DNA from: Chara braunii
Taxonomy: Eukaryota > Streptophyta > Charophyceae > Charales > Characeae
Reading direction: 5' to 3'
DNA: 51,114 nucleotides
Assembly: GCA_003427395.1 (NCBI GenBank)
Contig: BFEA01000889.1
Location: forward strand, 302,409 to 353,522
Shown here: positions 11,042 to 22,220 of the stretch, one piece after another
Numbering within the stretch: position 1 is the stretch's first letter
Layout of the letters: each line of letters opens with the position of its first letter
Position numbers and translations under genes: made by a program
Notes under the pieces: generated by a model
Database searches by the model: none
What the model was told of the DNA's origin: nothing
Seen by the model: only the letters and a program-made list of their open reading frames with translations

Positions 11042-11903
11042 GTGCTTGACTGTGAAAAACAGGGATCGGGTGTTGGAACCAAGATGGCACGGTGGCTATC
11101 GTCCCCAATCTATTCCATCGGACTGGAAATGCCAATAGATGTTAAGGACGGGGTATCCGTCGTTATGTCGAAAGAAGGGACCTGGACGGATCTAGAACCG
11201 GCATACCAAACCGTGATGTTAGGCGAAGGGGACGCCTTCCTTTGGATAGAAACATTGTGGACCAAGGTCAACCTAACCCGGCTGACGCCGAGCTTGACAG
11301 ATCTGGAGTTTCGGGGGACCATGGAAGCCCGAGGCTGGATTTACTAGTCCAAGGAAGGAGAAAATGTAATGGTTGTGGACTTGGCATTAGGGATAGTCTC
11401 ATATGAGTTGTTTAGGTGGGTGGAATAAGTAAGTTGTGTGGGAGGCATGTTAGCGGGAAGAGATGAAAATGGACAAGATAGATGTGCGGGTGGAATTCGG
11501 CGATAGAGAGAATGTTAGGCGGCCACTCAGGACGATGAGGTGTACCTTGCCTCCGTTCTTAGTAGACGCGGTCTTCGGGACCCGGAGTAGGCCGGTCCAA
11601 GCACGGATGAGGGGGTCCATGATGAACCTTGGGTTGTACTAAGGCGCTCGACAAAGCTTCTTTCGTTTATCGGTCGAAAGGGGGTCCTTTAAAGGGAATT
11701 GGGCAAGGGAGTTAGCCGAACTATTAAACTGTCTCAGCACGGATGGGGTGTTTGTCCCAAGTCCCGTCCATTGGAAAATAATCTATAGGAATGTGGCGGT
11801 AGGGGAAATGTTTCTGGATGGGCTGAAGGACCTATGGTATGAAGAAGAGGACGACCTCACCGATGAGGAGGAGGAGGATGCAATTGAGGACTGTGACTTT
11901 TGA
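11042..11903 (+). pseudogene. Unknown tandem module, copy 1 (decayed)
   Basis: First clear copy of a repeated unknown protein module. Frame 2 runs from 11042 through an in-frame TAG (11345) to about 11425 and includes 'DGVSVVMSKEG' and 'DAFLWIETLW'. The reading then shifts to the frame starting at 11463, with 'DKIDVRVEFGDRENV', 'CTLPPFLVDA' and, after another shift, 'FFRLSVERGSF' and 'MFLDGLKDLWYEEEDD', ending at TGA 11901-11903 in a strongly acidic tail. Equivalent blocks recur in the same order in the next copies. I recognise no known family. No start or promoter can be assigned. Confidence 0.6.
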
Positions 11904-11988
11904 GAAATGGGTCCGGGAGCAGGAATGATATGGGTGGTCGACATTGTGCAGGGGGCAAGCATGGCTAGGGAATAAAGCTTAAGCAACC

Positions 11989-12786
11989 GGATGTTTAAGG
12001 GATGGAAACCAAGAAGGCTTGGAAAAGGAATAGAAATGACCTTGCCGACAAGAAATGAATGAGGAGGAACAACTTGTGACTGGATAGGGAAGGATATTGC
12101 ATTCGGACTATCGTTTCTATGGGCAGAAAGGGCGTGGAACCCGTTCAGAGAGGAAGAAGGTTGGGACGACGTAGCCGAAGGGAATGTAGAATCCCCTGGG
12201 ATGGTGTATCTATCAAAGTAGGGTTGACATCTGTTTTGTGTAACACTAGCATCCAGACAAAACCCGATGTGGATCTTAGGGGGGGCCGAGCGACGGACTC
12301 GCGATATGGGCTACGAATTCGCCAACGAAGGGTGGGATGAAGTAAGTACTAAGCAGTAGGGTCGTAATAGGAGGATGGGAGGAGCTCAGACTGCCGTGCT
12401 AATTAGTCCAGGCTTGGGTGCCGCATTTTGTAGCAGATTGGTTTGGAGGATACGAATATTTCCTAGCGGTGGGCCGGTGGCGGAAGTCTTGGACGAAGTA
12501 GTCTTGGGCTTCTCATGGCTGGTCGACACCTACTATAAAATCTCGTTGGAGGTAGGACCCTTCCATGGGGATAGAGCAAAGGAGGTACATTAGCATCTTG
12601 AGGGATATGAAGGATGATCGGACTTATGTGGATGACAGAACTGTGGATGCGATACTTCGCCACGAGGTGACTGCCACCCACTCGTATCTACGCGACATAT
12701 TCCTACTGTTTGACGTTATGTGGTTTTCGTCAGAAGCGCAGTCCCTAAAACGGAAAGAGTGCCAACAACGAGCAGTAGGAAGATGA
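11989..12786 (+). pseudogene. Unknown tandem module, copy 2 (decayed)
   Basis: The blocks match the other copies in order: 'KGIEMTLPTRNE' (compare 'NGVEINMPARNA' in copy 3), 'CDWIG', 'SFLWAERAW' at about 12114-12137, 'VTLASRQNPMWILGGAERR', 'YEFANEGWDEV' (compare 'FKFEDPEWDDV'), 'LGFSWLVDTYYKISLEVGPF', and a final block 'TVDAILRHEVTATHSYLRDI'. It needs at least two frame changes and crosses several stops. The last frame change is near 12550, where GPF continues in a new frame. The family is unknown. Confidence 0.6.
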
Positions 12787-12856
12787 GAAGTAAGTAAGGA
12801 ACAAGAATCAGGGTCGGACATGAGAGTACAATGGGAGGGAGATTATCACGGTAAGG

Positions 12857-13735
12857 ATGAAAGGACTGAATCTAGCAAGTGTGGAATCCAGATGGATGCA
12901 ACAATCAATCGGAAGAAAGCGCAAAGGGGGACACCACAAGATGACTCGAAGAATGGCGCTTTGGGAGAACAAACCCCGTGAGATCCTGCCGCCAAACGAG
13001 ATAGACAACGGGGTAGAAATAAACATGCCGGCGAGGAATGCGGTGAGCAACCCGGTAATGGACTGGGTGGGAATAAAGCTAATGGAAGATACAGTGTACC
13101 TAGTGGTGGAATTGGAATGGCGTGCAAGAGGGGAGTTCGGGGTGTGAACTTGGATCTTCCGGGACGCGTACATGTCACGGGTTCGCTGTGCCTTTGGAAT
13201 CACCTTGGCATCCGGGGGCGACCCCGTGCGAATGCTTGAGGAGGCTCGACAAATAACATGGCGAAAGAGGTTCAAATTCGAGGATCCAGAGTGGGACGAC
13301 GTGACAGTTGAAGTAAGAACCGTCATGGCAGGAACCTTTACCCTGCCAAATGAGATCGTACGAATGAGTCTGCCACCCTTTCTACTGAGACAAATGAGAG
13401 GCATAGAACGAGTTGAGCAGGTGGTAGTTGCACTAGCTGGACTAAGCTTCGAAGAAACATCAGTGTATCAATAATACTACCGGGCCTTTCTAGGGATGGG
13501 GCCGTTTGAGGAAGAATAGGGATACGAAGTGTTATGTGTTTTGTGTGCGATTGTAACAACTGGACCAAGGATTCCATTGATAAGTAATGAAACTATATGG
13601 GGAGTCATTATGCGCAAAATAAGTCGCAGAATGATCTACATTGACGACGTCATCGTTTATTCGTGCTACCAGAGGAGGAGGCAACACAATAAAGGGGAAA
13701 AGAAAAATAAGAGTGATGGAAAGGACGGGGTAGGA
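12857..13735 (+). pseudogene. Unknown tandem module, copy 3 (best preserved)
   Basis: One frame covers this copy with only three interruptions: TGA near 13145, TAA near 13472 and TAG near 13517. Visible blocks are 'NGVEINMPARNAVSNPVMDW', 'TVYLVVELEW', 'FRDAYMSRVRCAFGITLASG', 'RKRFKFEDPEWDDV', 'RTVMAGTFTLPNEIVRMSLP', 'VEQVVVALAGLSFEE', 'YYRAFLGMGPFEEE' and 'ISRRMIYIDDVIVYSCYQ'. The same-frame continuity across stops argues that this was a real protein. It lacks signal peptides and membrane segments that I can see. It is the best seed for a homology search. Confidence 0.65.
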
Positions 13736-13939
13736 AGTAGGAGGACAACTAGCAATGTTCGGGGTCATGGAAGGAATAAGAGGGATTTACTTTCTGTCTG
13801 AACCATGCAGGAATCCGCTAACCGGCGATGGCAATGAGGCACACCCGAACGTCGCGACGACCCATGCACCCGCGACCACCCACGGAGAGCGGTAACGGGT
13901 GGGAAGTGTCGCTCCCAGCAAGCTACGAGGTTCAGGGGA

Positions 13940-14365
13940 TTGACGTAGAATGACGAGTTGTGACCTTGGGACGAAACCAAACCTTTATGATGGTGGAATG
14001 CCTATGGAGTGTCATAAGATTCAATAGGGGGCTAGAAGATGATCTGTGCACCGATTTCAGGGTGACTAAGACCGTGTATCTATCTGAGATTGGATGGCAC
14101 ATGCTAGGGACCGGGATGCCACTAGGACATGGACTGCTGCTGATCTTTCGAAGAGCAGCCAGGGCATTGAACCGGATAGACCAAAAAATTCAGGGAAGAA
14201 GGAATGTAGGGTTGAGAACTCGGATGAAACTAGGAGGATGGGGAAAGTTTAGAACCCCGATGGCAGGATTGCGGTGCCGAGTACCCCGTTTCATGAGAGG
14301 GATGCATAATGGGAACCTTATTATTCATCGAACGTATAGCGAAATAACTGTTTTCATGGTTTTAC
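13940..14365 (+). pseudogene. Unknown tandem module, copy 4 (partial)
   Basis: The frame from about 13960 gives 'TFMMVECLWSVIRFN', equivalent to the FLW.E..W block of earlier copies, then 'TVYLSEIGWHMLGTGMPLG', 'LLIFRRAARALNRID', 'GKFRTPMAGL' (compare 'VRTVMAG') and 'CRVPRFMRG'. The copy is cut off where satellite A begins at about 14366, so the last part of the module is missing. Confidence 0.55.
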
Positions 14366-14966
14366 ACTTAAGTGTTTTACTTGGTTAATTCTCTCCATCT
14401 TGAACAGTATATCCCAATGCGCTTTCAGTGTTTTCGGTACCGAAAACGCACTTCGAGATTAAGATGTTTTACTTAGTTTTTTTTCTACAAGTTGTTTAGT
14501 CTCTTTTCTACATGTTGAACATTATATCCCGATGCGCTATTGGTGCTTCGGTACCGAAAACGCACTTCGTCATTTCGGTGTTTTACTTAGTCGATTTTCT
14601 ACATCTACATTATTATATCTCGATGCGCTTTCGGTGTTTCGATACCGAAAACGCACTTCGGGATTTCGGTGTTTTACTAAGTCTATTTTCTACATCTTGA
14701 ACATTATATCCTGACCCGCTTTCGGTGTTTCAGTACTGAAAACACACTTTGGGATTTCAGTGTTTCATTTAGTCTCTTTTCTCCATTTTGAACATTATAT
14801 CCCGATGCGCTTTCGATGTTTCGATAGCGAAAATGCACTTCGGGATTTCGGTGTTTCATTGAGTCGTTTTTTTGGACCTTGAACATTATATCCCGATGCG
14901 CTTTCGGTGTTTCAGTAGCGAAAACGCACTTCGAAATTTCGATGTTTTATTTAGTTGTTTTTTAGG
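14366..14966 (-). repeat. Satellite A, third array, inverted
   Basis: About six and a half units of the 91-bp satellite A in the opposite orientation to the arrays at 2.3-5.6 kb, with the core read here as GGTGTTTCGGTACCGAAAAC. It truncates module copy 4 on the left and passes directly into inverted satellite B on the right. The A-B order in window coordinates is the same as on the left although each family is flipped, so this is not a simple inversion of the left block. Confidence 0.95.
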
Positions 14967-16135
14967 ACTTTATGGAGCAACTAGGAAGACACCAGTACAT
15001 CACAAAGTGAGAGATGGACATAACTTGCACCAATGAGACTACTACACACCTATACATGAGCTATTGAACAACTAGGAAGGCACCGCCACATCACCAAGTG
15101 AGGAAAGACTGAACTTGCACCAATGAGACGACAACACACACATACATGAGCCAACACACACATACATGAGCTATGGAGCAACTAGGATTGCACCGATACA
15201 TCACAAAGTGAGAAAAAGATCGAACTTGCACCAATGAGGCTACAACACACCCATACATGAGCTATGGAGCAACTGAGAAAGCACCGCCACATCACCAAGG
15301 GAGGAAAGACTAAACTTCCACCAATGAGACTACCGCATAGAAATATATAAGTTATGGAGCAACTAGGCAGACACCGGTATATCGCAAAGTGAGAGATAGA
15401 CTGAACTTGCATCAATGAGACTACAAAACACCAGTACATGAGCTATGGAACAACTAGGAAGGCGCCGCCACATTACTAAGTGAAGAAAGACTGAACTTGT
15501 ACCAATAAGACTACAACACACACATATATGAACTATGGAGCAACAAGGACAGCACCAGTACATCACAAAGTAAGAAACAAAGTGAACTTGCACCAATGAG
15601 GTTACAACACACCCATACATGAGCAATGGAGCAACTAGGAAAGCATCGTCAAATCACCAAGTGAGGAAAGACTGAACTTGCACCAGTGAGACTACCGCAT
15701 ACACATACATGAGTTATGTAATAACTAGGAAGGCATTGGTACTTCACAAAGTGATAGATAGACTGAACTTGCACCAACGTGACTACAGCACACCCATACA
15801 TGAGTTGCTGCCATACATGAGCAATGGAGCAACTAGGAAGACACCGCCACATCACCAAGTGAGGAAAGACTGAACTTGCACCAATGAGATTACAACACAC
15901 ACATACGTGAGTTATGGAGCAAGTACGAAAGCACGGGTACATCACAAAGTGAGAGAAAGACTGAACTTGCACCAATGAGGCTGCAACATATTCATACATG
16001 AGTTATGGAGCAACTAGGAAAGCAGCACCAAATCACCAAGTGGGGAAATACTGAACTTGCACCAATGAGACTACAACATACACATCAATGAGTTATGGAG
16101 CAACTGGGAAGGCAACGGTACATCACAAGTGAGAG
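14967..16135 (-). repeat. Satellite B, second array, inverted dimers
   Basis: Thirteen 91-bp units of satellite B, read as the reverse complement. Two monomer types alternate strictly along the array: one has TACATCACAAAGTGAGAG and the other CCGCCACATCACCAAGTGAG. The real repeat is therefore a 182-bp dimer. Small insertions of repeated text occur near 15148-15165 and 15800-15820. Confidence 0.95.
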
Positions 16136-16270
16136 AGAGAGCTGCATGTCAGTGAGACTTGCTCAAACACCTGCACAGTACTCACAGAAGCATCCAGCAT
16201 TGAATCAGATCATTACAGGGTGGAGAAATGAATAATGTGGGAGACTAGGATCACCAAAGTGCCTCCATGA

Positions 16271-16520
16271 GTGAAAATCAAAGTAACGATTTACCCCCAA
16301 GTGGGCGAAGAGATAGATCTTGAGGTGAGAATGAGTAAATCTCTTCCTCAAGCCAAGAAAGTCACAATCGAAAGTGACGATTTTTTAAGGAGTAAAGAAA
16401 ATGGTTATTATGGAGACACTACCAATGGAGGAACTACTTTCTATCTCCCCTGAAGAAGGATCAGAAGATGAGGAGGAAGAAGGAGAAGAGGAAGAGGGGA
16501 TGAAGAGTAAGTAATAAAGG
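16271..16520 (+). pseudogene. Short coding fragment with acidic tail, unrecognised
   Basis: An open stretch beginning near 16271 includes 'VGEEIDLEVRMSKSLPQ' and 'KKVTIESDDFL'. A second frame from ATG 16400 reads 'MVIMETLPMEELLSIS' and then an acidic Glu-rich tail. This suggests one original protein interrupted by a frameshift. The block 'EEIDLEVRM' faintly resembles 'ELDVYDVRI' in the module array at 38 kb, which could mean a shared origin; that is a weak inference. No known domain. Confidence 0.3.
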
Positions 16521-16529
16521 AGAAACAGA

Positions 16530-16650
16530 AAGAAGAAGAAGAAGAAGAAGAAGAGGAGGAAGAAGAAGAAGAAGAAGAAGAAGAAGAAGAAGAAGAGAAG
16601 AACAAAGAGGAGGAGGAGGAAGAAGACGAAGAAGAAGAGGAAGAAGTTTC
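16530..16650. repeat. (GAA/GAG)n purine tract
   Basis: Imperfect AAG/AGG trinucleotide repeats with strong purine strand bias. Minus-strand open frames across it translate to poly-Phe and poly-Leu and are artefacts. It may have grown from a real acidic coding tail just upstream. Confidence 0.9.
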
Positions 16651-19600
16651 TCCTCCTTGTTCTCACTCACCTCTCCTTTCTTCTCTTGGTGTTGAAGACC
16701 AGTCTTGATGAAGCTCCCTCCTCCCCACTTAGCTATGACTCTCTTCTTCCTCAATCCCTCATCTCCTTCCTTTCTCTATCTTTTCCTGACTATGGCAAGC
16801 TCCCACTCCCAAGGCTATGGAGTCCTTAGGAGGGTTGAATGAGCTCCTCCAAGCCTCTCTCTCTCTCCTCCAGTCTGGGGGCTATGGAGGACCACCCCCT
16901 TGAATCCCCACTACTCACACTAGCTCCAATGGCAGCTATTACTAGCTCACAGCCTCCTACAAGACTCCCAACAGGCAGCGGTTCCCCTTCTCTCACTCCA
17001 AGTGAGTAGAGTGTTCTTATGAGCTCACTTGGGCAACATGGACACTCCTCATGCAAATGTGAGTGTGGCGGACTGCTCCCTCATCTTATGTAGGCTGAAA
17101 CCGGAGTAATGGCCAGCCCATGGGCCTCTCCATATGCCTCCAAGTGAACCGAGGTACCCCGAAGGCCAAATTTCACAACTAGGCCTCCCCGGGGGCACCT
17201 GACCTCATTTTGGCCAAGTACATGCAGTCCGAGTGACTGGTACCAACTCGGATTGCCTCTTGGTTTTCTCAAACCTCCTTTTCTTTTTCAAAAGTTGTCC
17301 CCTTGCGTCCAAATGCTCAAGGGGCAGCCTCACTTATAGGTTTTTTTCTCAATTTTTGTTGTTCCTATGCAGTATACTCAGTCAAAACACAACAAGGAAT
17401 ACAGATAGGGGTTATAACTAGGTTTATAAAGGGAAGCAATGATTACCTTTTAGTTCCCTGCCTCTAGAACTCCTCCTGAGTTCCGGAAGAGCTCCCGCAA
17501 TCGGTGGGTTGACTCCCCACAGAGTCTTGCTGCAGTCCTACGGGTTGCAATCCCGCCTGCCGCCTTCCCCTCAGAACAGGACTAGACTTAGAGTAAGGGA
17601 GACAGAAGGAGGGGTCTCAGACACTCGAGATACCAGAGGGGGACAACTCAATTCCCAGGAGAGGGCCTTGTAACCTTTGTGCGCCCGAAGGCCCCGCAAT
17701 GGCAGCCAAAACACGCCGCAGCTTGGTCAAAGTTGAAATCAAACTGTCGAAGCCAACCCTCTTACGACCCCTTAGTTCATAACAAGTAACCCTCCTCTCG
17801 TGCCTGATCATACCACCTCCTTCTCAACAAGCCTGATCTCTTCTTAGATCAAAACGTCGCTGTGCCACCCGGTCTGGCTGCGTCCGAACAGCATATCGTC
17901 CCCAAACAAAAATACCTCCCTAGTTGCAGCCCGCTGTCTGCAGAAATCGCAGTCCTTCAAGTATCTGTGCTCCAAATGGCACCGTGCCGTTGTAGGGGTC
18001 AAAGACACCCCGAATCTGTAGCCTGCTGCCTGAGAAGAACAGCAACAGCTTGAGCATGGCAAACACAGAAGGCACGGTCTGTGGATGAGCAGCATGGCAG
18101 TGAAGCAGCGGAGCGCAAGGCAACACCAACAACCCGGTCACACCGCACAACAAACTCATCGTCCCGCAAAGAACTACATGCGACGCAAGCGGGACATTGA
18201 CAGCAGCGTGTAATGGCAACACACTGTAGCTCACAACAAAATCGTTATCCGCATCAACAAGGTACAACAGCCAGTCAACAACTCAACTCAGCTTATCAAG
18301 TGGAACAAACCGTGATTTGAGGTGCACTGGCCATGACTCCTGAGCATAGGTTGAAGCCCAATCCACACGGTTTATAACCATCACAGGCAATTACCGTGGA
18401 TAGTACTGCACACGGGGGAGTCCCCCCCCGCGCCAAGAGTGCCTGCAGTGAGGATCTATTACGACGGGTACTACACACAACAGTTCTTACAACCGCGACG
18501 GGGATGACGGTGAAGAAACGACTTATTACGTGCCGACCCTTGTACCCACCAAGTAGGCACAACGAGCGTGAATCGTCCCGCTAAAGCACGTAAGTATGCA
18601 ACCAAATGCCGCTCTTTCCAGCTTGCTTCGTTTGCACTCTGCTCAGTTTGGCACCGTGGCTCAACTTTCGATTTACCCCGCAACACCCTTTCTGCATCTG
18701 CATGCCAGTACCAACAGTAGGGTGCGGTCATACTGCGTTATCCTATTCGGCCCACCGCATTCGCTCAGTCGACTGGCCGCAAGCAGCCCGTTCTTTCCCT
18801 CAAAGATCGACCAAACCGCGCACCTTCTCAATGCGCACTGGGCTACAGAGAGAGGTTTTTTCCCCTAATAGGATGTGCAACACTTTGTCCCGAAGGTAAG
18901 CCTTCCACCCCGCGGCTGTCCACCCCACCCCTCCCACCGATAGGATGAGCAAGATCGAGTGAATCTCCCGCCGAGAGATGGCCAACTTTACAGCACTTCA
19001 ACACCGGTCCTCCTACGCGCAGCCCCTATTCCTCGTACTCACGGAACCGCCGTCTGGATCAAGCATCACACTCCACCACTAGCTTCGTGATGTGTGAAAC
19101 CCCCTGAATTGTATGTTTATTGGATCGGATTCGTCGAGATTCGGTTGACTTTTTCGTATTTATCTGTCCTCACCATATCTACTTCCGAGGACCTCCCTGC
19201 AGTCTACTTTCTCTGTACCGCTTTCTCTACTAACCTAATGCCAACTGACCTCGCCATCATGTTCGCGATGGCCGAAAACCCCAACGTAGCCTTCTCCCAC
19301 ACTCGATTCCTTCAAGAATCGAGTGGGCTTGATGTCTCCTACTCCCACCATAGCTTATTTTCCCGATACCCCGCGCACTATATTTCCCTCTTAGCACCCG
19401 TTCGACTAATCTACCCCTAAAACTAATCTTATATTCGAGTTTGCACGGGGTTAAAACCCCTTCCCGTTCAGTTTCATCAAGGAATGAGTGCGGTGTGACT
19501 TTTTCTCCTCCCGCCATGCCCGTCAACTCCATCACTCGACGTGTCTGGCGGGGCGCATGTCCATGTGCACTTTCCCACTTTCCTCCTTTGTCTTCACTCC

Positions 19601-21560
19601 GCCTTTCTTCCTCGACAGCCGAGCTTCCAGCGCTAGCGTTTGTCTTCGCCACCATCCTCTCCCTTCGCACGCACCTGTCTCAACTCCCCATCCAGGTTCG
19701 GCCTTCCCCTTAGTGCCTTTCGCTCCCGTTGCTCTCCTTTCTGCCAATCTGCGGCATCGTAGTCTGCGGTCCTACAGCCGCCTGAGCTTGGCAGGAAAAC
19801 TCCGATGGGGACCAGTTAGTAGGCAGTTTCGCTTGGTCCTCGCCCCTATACCCGCCCAACAAACAGTGCAGCCAGAAAGCTCCACGACCTGCCCACCACA
19901 GTCTTGTTCTATAGCCTCAGCGCCCGTTTGCTTTGCTGCCTTAGCACTCCCGTAGCTGCGCTGCGCTATTGTCCCCCCCCCCTTGCTGTCTAATGCTGCC
20001 CGGCCGGACCCACCGCCCGTTACTCCTCTGTGCTATGGCTCCGTCCGCTGCTGCCTGTTTGCTCCGTTGTAGCATTCCGCCTTCCGCCTACGGTCGGAAG
20101 GTATTTCGTGGGCAACTTTGTGCCCAGGTATCCTGCGATATGCCATTGGTCCCCGCTGAACAGCATTGAGCGAAGACTGTTGTCGTTCATAGGGGATGAG
20201 GGCCAGAGGGTACAGTGACCGGCCCTTCGAAGAAACTCGGTCCTAATGCTACCGGCTGATCCCTGGCCGGTATCGCCCTCCTGCTCTTGGTCATCTTGAC
20301 CCCAATGCTGCGCAAAGTAGGAGCACACGGACCCGCTGCGAAACCTGCAGCGCAGGGTTAGGTGATGCAGTCCCGGTACAGGCTTGGCAGTAGTAACATA
20401 TGCTCAAATGAGCACTTTTGGAAGCCGAGCTGGGAGGGGGAATTCCACAGGACTGGCCTTGGTGCCCTGCCTGTGGCCCCTACTGCTCCGCCCTGAACAG
20501 CCCCGCCTTGGGCACAGCTCGCCACATTCCGGGCCCCAAAGGCACGCTCACACTCAAGCCCCTCACTGCAAATAGTGGCCGACGGTGGTGCACCCGCACG
20601 CCACTCAACCTCCTCCTCCTCGCGGCCTAATCACCCACTGGCTTGCATGCACGTCGAGCCCCTCGGTCTGTGCTTGAAGACATACCAGGTCAAGGGATTT
20701 CGTTGGCACTCCGAACACGCCTGAATCCGCAGGTCAACCAAAGGAGGCATGCGTTCAAGGTCCTCGACCGCCGTGACGACCTTTAAATCTGGCGTCTCGT
20801 CGGAGTCAAAGAACGTCGGAGTATAAAAACAATAATACTACAACAATAAAATAATAAAATATTAGAACTTCCAACTGTCAGAACATGCCGAACGAGGAAG
20901 ATGAAAATGTTAGCACCGTCCTGACGCCGCCGAACGGTAAACCAGGGGGGATAGCCCTGCTGGGCCCTCAACCCCTCGGTCCCTTCGCGCTACTCTGATA
21001 TCCCACGTTGTTGCCGCTCGATCTCGATCCCTGGACCTTTTTGATGAAAGTCTGACTCTGTAACCGTTAGCCCTAGGGCCAAGGCTGGGTCTAATATTAA
21101 TGGACACCTACATAAATGAATACTGCGTAACGCGCGAACTTACTAGAACGTTTTATTATCACACTGTTGTCGATGTCGTCCTTCGCACGTGCGCACACGT
21201 CATTGGCAGACGCATTAATCAACGAGACATAATCTTTTTAATCCTAGTTTAATCAGAAATGAAAACTGTAGCCGGCGGACAACGCCGGTCTCCACAATCA
21301 TCAAAAGCAAAAAAGATCACGCGCGCCTCAAACCTGTGCGCCCACACACTCTCTAATCTAATCAATCGTCCAACCAACGTAAACCACAGACTGTGCCGTA
21401 CCTCACGCGGTATATTTAAACTTTAAATCAAACTTTTTGTCTGTCGCTTACAAAAACCAAGGCGGATACCCTTGTAAGGGTATTCGCACCGACAACAGGA
21501 AAGCCAAGATAACGCTACGGTTCCAATGCCTATGCGATACCAACGGAGAGCCCAACTCAA
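16651..21560. other. Long stretch with no recognisable gene
   Basis: I see nothing I can name in about 4.9 kb. Many short open frames exist on both strands, all below about 155 codons, Cys/Ser/Pro/Leu-rich, overlapping one another and without known motifs. C-runs occur at 18421-18429 and 19971-19981. On the minus strand the latter is a G-run preceded by AA, like a polypurine tract, but no adjacent LTR pair was found. AT-rich sequence at 20820-20870 contains ATAATA repeats. Old transposon debris is the likely content. Confidence 0.4.
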
Positions 21561-21584
21561 AGATACCTGGCTAAGTGAGAACCA

Positions 21585-21836
21585 TCATGCGAGAGATGTA
21601 AGGGGATGTACAGGGTCGGGTGGTGGTGTGAAGTAATCACGTCCAAAGTAGCTGAAGCCGATAAGATGGCTGAAGTCGAGAAGGTGACTGAAGTCGTCGA
21701 GGTGGTCGATGACGTCGATGAAGTAGGAGTCAAATCGATGTTGAAGCAGAGCCGCAAAACGTCGACGTCCTGAAGAACCTGATGATGGAGTACCTGATGG
21801 TGTGAGTCCGTAGGGAGATAGTAGGTGATCAGAGTG
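21585..21836 (-). pseudogene. Element 1 C-terminal tail beyond chromodomain
   Basis: The chromodomain frame continues without shift past TGA 21837-21839 to TGA 21585-21587. It reads as ordered protein: 'RRRFAALLQHRFDSYFIDVI' then a short repeat 'DHLDDFSHLLDFSHLIGFSY' and 'FGRDYFTPPPDPVHPLTSLA'. The His/Asp/Phe/Leu repeat unit (about LDDFSHL) is not part of the usual chromovirus C-terminus. The upstream stop may simply be decay, making this an extension of the integrase protein. Function unknown. Confidence 0.5.
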
Positions 21837-22220
21837 TCAATCGTCAAGACGCCGAGGGCGTCGACGAGTGCGTTGTGAATACGCGGAGGCGTCCGTCTGC
21901 TGCTGAAGAACGGCCTCAGAGGGGGCGGGCTCGTCCTCAGCGATCTCCTCAACCGGAGGAGGAGGACCAGGGTCAGTCGGCTGAGTAGGAGTAAATGTCT
22001 CAGCACGACGAGCACGATCATATGCACACACCAACATCTGGGTGTGCTCCAGGTGCTCGAGGGGCTCCCAAGTAACCTCCTTATCAGGATAGTCCTTCCA
22101 ACGCACAAGGTACTCGATGCGTGGAGGGGTATCGTCGGTAACTCGGCGAGATACGATGTCGGAAACAACGAACTCCTCGTGACCATCCACCATGATAGGT
22201 GGAGGGCGCTCATAAGGACA
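21837..22220 (-). pseudogene. pol: Element 1 chromodomain
   Basis: After an in-frame TGA at the end of the integrase C-terminus the frame continues with a chromodomain: 'EEFVVSDIVSRRV', 'IEYLVRWKDYPDKEVTWEPL' and 'EHLEHTQMLV'. The aromatic and acidic positions of the fold (Y..RWK.Y....TWEP) are present. In chromoviruses this domain is thought to bind modified histones and direct integration to heterochromatin. An Arg-rich segment ends at TGA 21837-21839. Confidence 0.92.

Noticed and set aside
12808-13404. A 198-codon minus-strand open frame
   Set aside because: It is Ser/Leu/Pro/Arg-rich and lies opposite module copy 3, whose plus-strand reading aligns with three neighbouring copies. It is a shadow.
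15182-15999. Minus-strand open frames over satellite B, and the plus-strand equivalent at 5741-5998
   Set aside because: Same reason as for satellite A. The unit lacks stops in three frames on one strand, but the reading rotates every 91 bp.
16385-16754. Minus-strand poly-Phe and poly-Leu open frames
   Set aside because: They are reverse readings of the GAA/GAG purine tract.
17620-20640. Numerous overlapping open frames of 60-155 codons on both strands
   Set aside because: GC-rich sequence gives long open frames by chance; none shows domain motifs or continuity across stops.
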